A program made the translations under genes and the position numbers. The notes below the pieces were generated by a model that worked only from the letters and a program-made list of their open reading frames with translations, had not been told where the DNA came from and searched no databases. Shown one piece after another: positions 1-5,224 of a stretch of DNA of 5,224 nucleotides (the stretch's first letter is position 1; the number at the start of each line of letters is the position of its first letter). The DNA is from Verrucomicrobiota bacterium (GTDB lineage: Bacteria; Verrucomicrobiota; Verrucomicrobiia; Chthoniobacterales; UBA10450): NCBI GenBank assembly GCA_003219395.1, contig QHOR01000252.1, positions 2,399-7,622 of the forward strand, in the 5' to 3' direction.

Positions 1-2086
1 CGGCCAGCGAGCTCATCAAGATCGCGCCGAAACGTTCCGCCACGAGAACCGCGCTGAGATTTTCCTTCATCGTCGCGATGTTGGAAACAGGCTGATCGGG
101 ATCGATCCCACGGACTACTTCGCGTACGGCTGGAGTCATGCTCGCCGGATCGCCGCTCGTCCGTAGCACGAGGTTCAATGGAAAATTATTTTCTGATTGC
201 GCGTAAGGGACGTACCAAACCGGACGGTTAATCCGGTAATTGAAGAGATCTTCTTTTATGTCTTTAATGACGCCGATCACCGTCATCCATGGAAAATTCT
301 GATCGCCCCGGACGCGCTTGATTCGTTTGCCGAGCGGATCTTCTCCTGGCCACGCTTGATGCGCCAATTCTTCGCTGATCACAACCACGGGCAAACGGCC
401 GGCGCGATCACCAGCATCGATCAGCCTCCCTTTAACCAACGTCACACCAAGGGTCTTTAAATAATCGGGACTAACAAGACGATGCGACGTAATGGGAACG
501 TCGTTTGGATTCGAGCGCGGCCGACCTTCTACGTCGAAGACCGAGTCGTAGGAAATTTCGCGCTCAAGCGGAATGTTCGTGGTTGTCCCCGCGGAGATAA
601 CGCCGGGCAAATTCGTAACCCGCTCAAGGAGCTGGTCGGCGAACGCCACCCGCTGCCGGTGTTCTGAATATTTCGACACCGGAAGTACCATCTTCAACGT
701 CAGGAGATGGTCCGGCTTGAACCCGAGATCGACGTGTTGAAGCCGATTGAAGCTCTGCAACATCAAACCGCCCGCAACCAGAAGAGTCATCGCGACCGCG
801 ATCTCCGCGATGATGAGAACATTAAGCCATCGGCGTCCACGCACGCCACCGCCGGTTCTTTGGTCGCCTTCCTTAAGGCGCGGCATCACGTGGCGGTCGC
901 CGGCGCTTATCAACGCCGGAATGAATCCGAAGATTACGCCCGTCAGGAGTGTTAGGAGGAGGGCAAAACTCAATACCCGACCGTCAATTCTGAAATTATG
1001 AAAGAAGCTGGCGAGCGAAATACCGCGAATCGGATTCATCGCGGCGAGCACCGGGACGATCCAGTACGCGAGGAGCAAACCGCCCACACCGCCGAGCATC
1101 GCCAGCACCATGCTCTCGGTGAGAAGCTGCCGCACCAATCGCCATCGACTTGCGCCTAAAGCGCGTCGCAACGCGAATTCGCGTGCGCGGGTAACGCCGC
1201 GCGCGAGCTGAAGATTCGCTACATTTGCGCAACAAATGAGCAGGAGAAATACGACACCGGCCATCAGCGCGAAAAGCGCATTGCGAACATTGCCGGCCAA
1301 GTCGCCGAGCAATTCTTGTCGTAACGGAATTACTTTCACGCTCCATCCGCGCCGCAATTGTGGATGCTCGCGCTCCAATTGGCGCGCGATTGATTTCGAT
1401 TCCGCATCTGCTTTTTCGATGCTGATTCCGGGCTGAAGCTTCGCCACAACTTCGTACAGGGGTGCTGCGCGATCGGCCAATGGCAAACTGTCAATGTTGA
1501 CTTGCAGCGGCACCCAGATTTCGGCAGCTGCAGGTAGATCAAATCCCGGCGGCATCACGCCGATGATCGTGTGGCTGCGACCTTCGAGGTTCAGCGTTTT
1601 GCCGATGATGTCCTGGTTTCCTCCGAATTGTCGTTGCCAACGCCCGTAACTGATCAACGCCACCGCGGGGCCACCGGACCGGCCTTCGGCATCAGTAAAA
1701 CCGCGACCGAATATTGGTTTCACTCCAAGCGTGGTTAGATAATCAACCATGATGGACGCGCCAGGTGCCCGCTCCGGTTCGCCGCGTCCGGTTAAGTTGA
1801 ACGAGCGCTGCATCGCCGCGCTGATGCTCGAGAAGGAATGATTGCGTAGCTTGTTGGCCTGAAACTCCAGCAGCGAGGAAGCAAACGGATCAACTCCTTC
1901 ACGCATTGCAATGCTGAAGACCAATCGATCTAAATCCTCCAAGGGCAGCGGACGCAGAAGGAGCGTGTTGACCGCGCTAAAGATGGCCGTGTTCGCGCCG
2001 ATGCTCAAAGCCAGCGCGATCACCGCAATCAACGTGAATCCCGGCGATTTGCGGAGTTGTCGCAGAGCAAAGCGGAGATCATTCAT
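1..2086 (-). CDS. ADOP-type MacB/FtsX-like permease (permease 3), C-terminal end outside the window
   Basis: An ATG at 2086 opens a frame that stays open for 695 codons and runs off the left edge, so the last ~100 residues of the second FtsX domain are missing. Visible order: conserved start MNDLRFALRQLRKSPGF (1-17); helix 17-44; first MacB-like periplasmic core (~48-255) with IGKTL (161-165) and IIGVMPPGF (174-182); first FtsX domain (~265-395) with helices near 272-294, 318-346 and 371-393; loop with RLKEG (403-407); helix 421-446; second periplasmic core (~450-680) with DYLKTLGV (541-548) and GEDPLGKRI (581-589). Such proteins sit in the inner membrane. MacB relatives couple ATP hydrolysis elsewhere to periplasmic movements, but the role of ADOP proteins is unknown and no ATPase gene is present here. 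The start is chosen because the same N-terminal motif opens permease 2. A weak GAGAT (2097-2101) lies 10 nt upstream. This copy is more divergent than the other two but shows no damage. Confidence 0.93.
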   Translation of the reverse strand, partial: MNDLRFALRQLRKSPGFTLIAVIALALSIGANTAIFSAVNTLLLRPLPLEDLDRLVFSIAMREGVDPFASSLLEFQANKLRNHSFSSISAAMQRSFNLTGRGEPERAPGASIMVDYLTTLGVKPIFGRGFTDAEGRSGGPAVALISYGRWQRQFGGNQDIIGKTLNLEGRSHTIIGVMPPGFDLPAAAEIWVPLQVNIDSLPLADRAAPLYEVVAKLQPGISIEKADAESKSIARQLEREHPQLRRGWSVKVIPLRQELLGDLAGNVRNALFALMAGVVFLLLICCANVANLQLARGVTRAREFALRRALGASRWRLVRQLLTESMVLAMLGGVGGLLLAYWIVPVLAAMNPIRGISLASFFHNFRIDGRVLSFALLLTLLTGVIFGFIPALISAGDRHVMPRLKEGDQRTGGGVRGRRWLNVLIIAEIAVAMTLLVAGGLMLQSFNRLQHVDLGFKPDHLLTLKMVLPVSKYSEHRQRVAFADQLLERVTNLPGVISAGTTTNIPLEREISYDSVFDVEGRPRSNPNDVPITSHRLVSPDYLKTLGVTLVKGRLIDAGDRAGRLPVVVISEELAHQAWPGEDPLGKRIKRVRGDQNFPWMTVIGVIKDIKEDLFNYRINRPVWYVPYAQSENNFPLNLVLRTSGDPASMTPAVREVVRGIDPDQPVSNIATMKENLSAVLVAERFGAILMSSLA

Positions 2087-2254
2087 GATGTTGCTGATCT
2101 CGACTTGTGGTTGCCGATTTTCTAATCACCAAATCCGAACGAAGAATGTGGAAGGAATGATCAAGCGATGAATGTCGAATGCAGCGCACCGCTCTTCGAG
2201 TTTCGGGCTTTATCATTTTTCGTTATTGGTCATTCGCGGTTTGTGATTTTGATT
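2087..2254. other. Intergenic spacer between permeases 2 and 3
   Basis: These 168 bp separate the TGA of permease 2 (2255-2257) from the ATG of permease 3. Most of the spacer is a large imperfect palindrome, listed separately. I see no coding potential resembling a known protein and no convincing -35/-10 pair on the minus strand. There is also no stem followed by a T-run on the minus strand that would act as a terminator after permease 2. Permease 3 may be read through from upstream or have its own weak promoter; the sequence does not decide this. Confidence 0.6.
2124..2248. repeat. Large imperfect palindrome, REP/MITE-like intergenic element
   Basis: The ends are the exact inverted pair AATCAC (2124-2129) and GTGATT (2243-2248). 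Inward, the left arm (GAATGATCAAGC, then GAA, near 2155-2179) matches the reverse complement of the right arm (AATGATAAAGC, then GAA, near 2195-2220). The centre at 2175-2199 is a clean hairpin: TCGAA pairs with TTCGA, then AGCG (2183-2186) pairs with CGCT (2190-2193) around a CAC loop, with a few unpaired bases between the stems. GAATG/CATTC words recur through both arms. I associate similar GAATGA/TCATTCG palindromes with intergenic repeats of soil Verrucomicrobiota, but that is memory, not a search. It may fold in RNA or be a relic of a transposed non-coding element. Confidence 0.55.
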
Positions 2255-3433
2255 TCATTCGGCTCGAAGCGCTTCAATTGGGTTTACGAACGTTGCGCGT
2301 CGCGCGGGCAACAAACATGCAAGCAACGCCACCACGCCCAGGACGATCGCTGTGGCGGCCAGAAGCGTCGGATTGTGCGGGGAAACTTCGTAAAGCTGCG
2401 TAGTGAGTAAACGACCCAGAGCAAGAGCAGCGACTATTCCGATGGCGAGCCCCAGTGCGACAGGAGTCATTCCCTGACGCACAACAAGCCGCAGGACATC
2501 GGCGGTTTGTGCGCCAAGCGCCATGCGCACACCGATTTCGCCGGTTCGTTGCTCAACTGTATAGGCAACCGCGCCGTAAATCCCGATGCTGGCCAGAAGC
2601 AAGGCGACACCGGCGAAAAGTCCAAGCAGCCACGTCATTAATCGCGCCTGGCCCAAAGCCTGCGCAACAACAGCATCCATGGTTTGCGGCAGCGCGACTG
2701 CCAATCCAGGGTTCACTTTACTGAGCGCGGATTGCACGAGCTTTGTGACCGCATCGACCTGGAGATTGCTGCGCACAGTCAAATTAACGAACGGAAAATT
2801 TTCCTGCGCCCATGGCAGATAAAATTCCATGCCCGGTGCTTCCGCCACCCGAATCGAACGCACGTCTCCGACGATTCCGACGATTTCGCACGGCACGGCC
2901 AGACTCGTCACCAAAAGTGTTTTGCCGATTGGATTCTCATTCGGGAAAACCTTCTTCGCCCCAGTCTGACTAATCAGACAGACCTTCTGTCCATCGGCCG
3001 TGTCGTGCTGATTGAACTCACGTCCAGCCAAAAGCGGAATACCCCAGGTTTTCAAATAATCTGGCGCGATGTCGTGGCTTGGCGCGCTGGCGCGTTTCTC
3101 CATTGGTAGAACATCACGGTCTCCGCGCGCGTAAAGCGTCCGATTGCCTCCAGTCAAAGGAATATCGCCGCTGATTGTCACGCTTTCGAGACCGGGAACA
3201 TTGTGCAATTCATTCAGGGTTTGTTCTGCAAAACGCTGACGTGACGCAGCATCAGGATATTGCGAAGCGGGCAGTGTGATCGCACCCGTCCAAAGATTTT
3301 GGGAATGGAAGCCGATGTTCTGCTGACTCAAACGGATGAAACTCGTGATAAGCAACGCTGCGCCGGCCAACAGCGTTACCGAGAGCGCCACTTGCGCGCC
3401 AACGAGAATTTTTCGAAAACGTTGCTGGCGCAC
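2255..3433 (-). CDS. C-terminal half of permease 2 (periplasmic core 2 and FtsX domain 2), 392-codon open frame
   Basis: This frame is intact from GTG 3433 to TGA 2255. The GTG is probably not a natural start: upstream, in frame, lie SGS and then a TAA created at the repeat edge. [13 protein letters not shown] is what normally follows LKEGGRGTS in this family. Numbering from 3433: helix 9-32; MacB-like periplasmic core ~33-260 with IPLTGGN (91-97), [16 protein letters not shown] (125-140) and NENPIGKTL (165-173); second FtsX domain with helices near 265-290, 321-343 and 355-377, ending [17 protein letters not shown]. The last 197 residues match permease 1 at about 74% without gaps. A half-permease starting here would have four membrane helices. 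I think it is the displaced second half of one gene rather than a separate gene, although gene finders will call it as its own CDS. Confidence 0.85.
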   Translation of the reverse strand: MRQQRFRKILVGAQVALSVTLLAGAALLITSFIRLSQQNIGFHSQNLWTGAITLPASQYPDAASRQRFAEQTLNELHNVPGLESVTISGDIPLTGGNRTLYARGDRDVLPMEKRASAPSHDIAPDYLKTWGIPLLAGREFNQHDTADGQKVCLISQTGAKKVFPNENPIGKTLLVTSLAVPCEIVGIVGDVRSIRVAEAPGMEFYLPWAQENFPFVNLTVRSNLQVDAVTKLVQSALSKVNPGLAVALPQTMDAVVAQALGQARLMTWLLGLFAGVALLLASIGIYGAVAYTVEQRTGEIGVRMALGAQTADVLRLVVRQGMTPVALGLAIGIVAALALGRLLTTQLYEVSPHNPTLLAATAIVLGVVALLACLLPARRATFVNPIEALRAE

Positions 3434-3441
3434 ACTGCCGC

Positions 3442-3583
3442 TTTAAGCCGCCGACCAAATCGGCGCGTGAAGCCTGAAGTGCCGGATAAACTCCCATCAA
3501 CAGTCCAGTCAGGATCGATAATGCGATCGTAAAAATCAGCACTGGGATGGACACACTCGTCGCGGTGTTTGCTTCTAACGGAA
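3442..3583 (-). repeat. 142-bp exact direct repeat, copy 2 (native location)
   Basis: This copy is identical, base for base, to 4033-4174, exactly 591 bp (197 codons) away and in the same reading frame. It encodes [13 protein letters not shown] through the third helix of the first FtsX domain to RADLVGGLK. This is its expected place: it follows the second FtsX helix ([15 protein letters not shown]). Its 3' side is damaged. The family continuation KEGGRGTS is missing, and the sequence jumps to SGSVRQQRF in another frame. Confidence 0.95.
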
Positions 3584-4032
3584 GAAAGTTAGATGCCATT
3601 TGTGGAATCAACGGCACCAAACGCCAGGCCACGAACGCGCCGACCGCTCCCGCAATCAAACTGACGAGTAAACTCTCGAAAACGAACAATCGTACGATGC
3701 TCGCACGCGAGGCTCCGATCGCCATTCGCAACGCGATCTCGCGCCGTCGCCCGCTGAAGCGAACAAGCAACAAATTGGCGACGTTGCTGCATGCGATCAG
3801 CAACACGAAACTCACGGCGGCGAATAGCGTAACGAAACCCGCACGGAAATTTCTGGTCACGTCCTCGGGCAACGTCCGCAGGGTCGTCGTGAAGACGCTG
3901 TCGATTTTGTTCGGATATTGGGTGCGATAACTTTGATCAAGTGACGGCAGCGCCGCCAGTACCTGCTTCACCGTAATCCCTGGTTTCATTCTTCCAATAA
4001 CCCGCAGATAGCTCGTACCGCGGCCGCCTTCT

Positions 4033-4174
4033 TTTAAGCCGCCGACCAAATCGGCGCGTGAAGCCTGAAGTGCCGGATAAACTCCCATCAACAGTCCAGT
4101 CAGGATCGATAATGCGATCGTAAAAATCAGCACTGGGATGGACACACTCGTCGCGGTGTTTGCTTCTAACGGAA
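4033..4174 (-). repeat. 142-bp exact direct repeat, copy 1 (misplaced in the periplasmic domain)
   Basis: This is an exact copy of 3442-3583. Identity stops abruptly on both sides (4032/3441 and 4175/3584). Here the membrane segment follows DFWQ of the periplasmic core, where the family has a soluble stretch containing IGKTL and IIGVMPPGF. Unlike copy 2, it keeps the normal downstream KEGGRGTS (about 4012-4032) before joining [11 protein letters not shown]. Confidence 0.95.
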
Positions 4175-4625
4175 TTTGCCAGAAATCTTCGCTGACCAGT
4201 GCGACGTCGGCGCCTTCTTCCTCTCCGGGGAGAAAATTGCGGCCACGAATCGGACGCACTCCGAGGACATCAAAATAGTTGCACGTTAGTCGGCCGCCGA
4301 ACACTTGGACCGGATCTCCAAGACCCGTGAGCGTAAATGCGAAAAAGCTTTCAGCGGCCAAGCCGTCGAACAATGTCTGACCTTCGCGATAATGCATAAA
4401 ACGCGGCGCGGACACTCCGATGTCGGCGAGATCGCGCGATTTGTCTCCTCCATACAAGTGCACAATGCGCGACGGGTCTTTGAACGGCAGACCGCGAAGA
4501 AACAGCTCGTTGATTAAGCTAAAGATCGCGGTGTTCAGCCCGATGCCGAGAGCGAGAGTGACAACAGCGACAAACGTAAATCCGGGCGATTTACAAAGCT
4601 TAAAGCAAAACGGATGTCGTTCATA

Positions 4626-5224
4626 TTATTCGGTGCGTAACGCTTGAATCGGGTCGACACGTGTTGCGCGGCGCGCGGGAAGAAAACACGCGAGAAACGC
4701 GGTCGCGCCGAGGATCAGGAGTGCCGCGCTGAACAGAAGCGGATTGTAGGCTGAGACTTGATAAAGCTGGGATGCAAGCAATCGCGCGAGCGCAAACGCC
4801 GCCGCCAATCCGGCGATCAAACCAACGACGACTGGTTTCATTCCCTGCGCCATGATCAGCTGCAACACATCCGTGGTTTGAGCGCCAAGCGCCATGCGCA
4901 CGCCAATTTCTCCGGTGCGTTGCTCGACTGTGTAAGCGACTGCGCCGTAAATTCCGATGCTCGCCAGGAGCAAGGCGACTCCGCCAAAAATTCCGAGCAA
5001 CCACATCATCAAACGCGCCTGGCCAAGCGATTTCGCGACGACAGCGTCCATCGTTTGTGAGACCGCGATAGCCAATTCGGAATTCAGTTTCGTAAGCGCG
5101 GACTGCACCAGCTTGGTCACCGCATCCACTGTTAGATTGCTGCGGACGGTGATGTTAACGTATGGGAAATTATATTGCGCCCACGGCCGATAAAATTCCA
5201 TGCCCGGCGCCTCGGCCACTTGCA
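4626..5224 (-). CDS. ADOP-type MacB/FtsX-like permease (permease 1), C-terminal 198 residues
   Basis: The gene enters from the right edge and ends with TAA at 4626-4628; the start lies outside the window. The GTG at 5219 is an internal valine (the preceding codon is CAA, Gln, in frame), so a start there would be wrong. Visible, numbered from that valine: end of the second periplasmic core ([20 protein letters not shown], residues 2-21); helix ~70-95; the family signature [19 protein letters not shown] (97-115); helix ~126-148; helix ~160-182; terminal PARRATRVDPIQALRTE. This is the second FtsX domain of an ADOP/MacB-type inner-membrane permease of unknown substrate. It is the closest relative of permease 2 in the window (about 146 of 197 residues identical by hand). 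Its stop lies one base before the permease 2 ATG, so the two are probably in one transcript. Confidence 0.93.
   Translation of the reverse strand, partial: QVAEAPGMEFYRPWAQYNFPYVNITVRSNLTVDAVTKLVQSALTKLNSELAIAVSQTMDAVVAKSLGQARLMMWLLGIFGGVALLLASIGIYGAVAYTVEQRTGEIGVRMALGAQTTDVLQLIMAQGMKPVVVGLIAGLAAAFALARLLASQLYQVSAYNPLLFSAALLILGATAFLACFLPARRATRVDPIQALRTE

Larger units (their letters stand above)
3442..4463 (-). pseudogene. N-terminal open part of permease 2 (periplasmic core 1, inserted copy, FtsX domain 1)
   Basis: This part is open from before 4463 to 3442. The GTG at 4463 is an internal valine of RIVHLYGG, not a true start; the frame continues upstream as SPGFTF... to the frameshift near 4600. 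Numbering from 4463, residues 1-96 are the first MacB-like periplasmic core ([16 protein letters not shown] near 62-77, ending DFWQ). Residues 97-151 are the foreign membrane segment. [11 protein letters not shown] (152-162) resumes the periplasmic core. The FtsX domain follows, with helices near 210-233 and 255-280, the signature [12 protein letters not shown] and a third helix (305-329), then RADLVGGLK (333-341). Past 3442 the same frame runs on to 3252 as a non-homologous tail ([11 protein letters not shown]...), which is an out-of-frame reading of the next segment. A 403-residue gene call at 3252-4463 would therefore have both a false start and a false end. Confidence 0.85.
2255..4624 (-). 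pseudogene. ADOP-type MacB/FtsX-like permease (permease 2), disrupted by two frameshifts and an internal duplication
   Basis: One ancestral permease gene of about 790 codons explains this whole stretch, in the same domain order as permease 3. It starts with an ATG at 4624 (MNDIRFAL), one base after the stop of permease 1, and ends with TGA at 2255-2257. There are three lesions. (1) From the ATG to the conserved SPGF there are 35 nt where permease 3 has 39, so 4 nt are missing near 4600; the ATG frame then meets a stop, while the correct frame continues as [17 protein letters not shown]. (2) Residues between DFWQ and [11 protein letters not shown] are replaced by a copy of a later membrane segment (4033-4174). 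(3) Near 3441 the frame shifts again at the edge of the original segment. As written, no full-length product can be made. Outside the lesions the protein is well conserved, so damage is recent or an assembly error. Confidence 0.82.

Noticed and set aside
996..1346. 116-residue open frame on the minus strand
   Set aside because: It lies out of frame inside the continuous 695-codon permease 3 frame and has an arginine-rich composition typical of a shadow frame.
2175..2199. Hairpin as a transcription terminator for permease 2
   Set aside because: No T-run follows it on the minus strand. It is better explained as the centre of the larger palindrome.
2087..2254. Promoter for permease 3
   Set aside because: TTGATC- and TTGGTG-like words occur on the minus strand, but no -10 element at suitable spacing is convincing.
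2684..3109. 141-residue open frame on the plus strand
   Set aside because: It is antisense to the well-conserved second half of permease 2 and has no recognisable domain.
3252..3441. C-terminal tail [11 protein letters not shown]... of the 403-residue frame
   Set aside because: It is an out-of-frame reading of the segment whose other frame encodes the conserved helix and start of the second periplasmic core, so it is not a real domain.
3547..3930. 127-residue open frame on the plus strand
   Set aside because: It is antisense to the first FtsX domain of permease 2; its lysine/threonine/arginine-rich product resembles nothing known to me.
3442..4174. Direct repeats as a transposon, integron or CRISPR-like structure
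   Set aside because: The repeat is coding FtsX sequence with no terminal inverted repeats, transposase or repeated spacing. It is an internal duplication of one gene.
4621..5004. 127-residue open frame on the minus strand
   Set aside because: It is a shadow of the permease 1 C-terminus, whose frame shows the FtsX signature and matches permease 2.

Overview
The window lies entirely within a tandem array of large MacB/FtsX-type permease genes, all on the minus strand. They read from high to low coordinates: permease 1 (C-terminal end only, 5224 to 4626), permease 2 (4624 to 2255, disrupted) and permease 3 (2086 to 1, C-terminal end missing). Their architecture is that of the 'ADOP' family, the acidobacterial duplicated orphan permeases. 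A conserved N-terminal MNDxRFALRQL..KSPGF segment is followed by a first membrane helix, a MacB-type periplasmic core, an FtsX domain, then a second helix, periplasmic core and FtsX domain ending in PARRAT..(D/N)PI.ALR.E. No ATP-binding subunit is encoded here, as is usual for this family.

ADOP arrays are typical of Acidobacteriota and also occur in soil Verrucomicrobiota. GC content looks mid-50s percent by eye. The one real intergenic region (2087-2254) is a large imperfect palindrome rich in GAATGA/TCATTCG words, which I associate with verrucomicrobial intergenic repeats. I therefore suggest a soil bacterium of one of these two phyla, with a weak lean to Verrucomicrobiota. This is not proven.

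Layout: permease 1 ends with TAA one base before the ATG of permease 2, so the two genes look co-transcribed. Permeases 1 and 2 are close paralogs, about 74% identical by hand count over the last 197 residues without gaps. Permease 2 has three lesions. It lacks 4 nt near its start (around 4600). Part of its first periplasmic domain is replaced by an exact 142-bp copy of a membrane segment from later in the same gene (4033-4174 equals 3442-3583). It also has a frameshift exactly at the edge of the second copy (around 3441). A 168-bp spacer separates it from permease 3, which is open over all 695 visible codons.

I found no ATPase, RNA gene, CRISPR array, insertion sequence or new defence-like system. 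The most notable item is the chimeric structure of permease 2. It is either a real intragenic recombination or a short-read assembly error, and the sequence alone cannot settle which.
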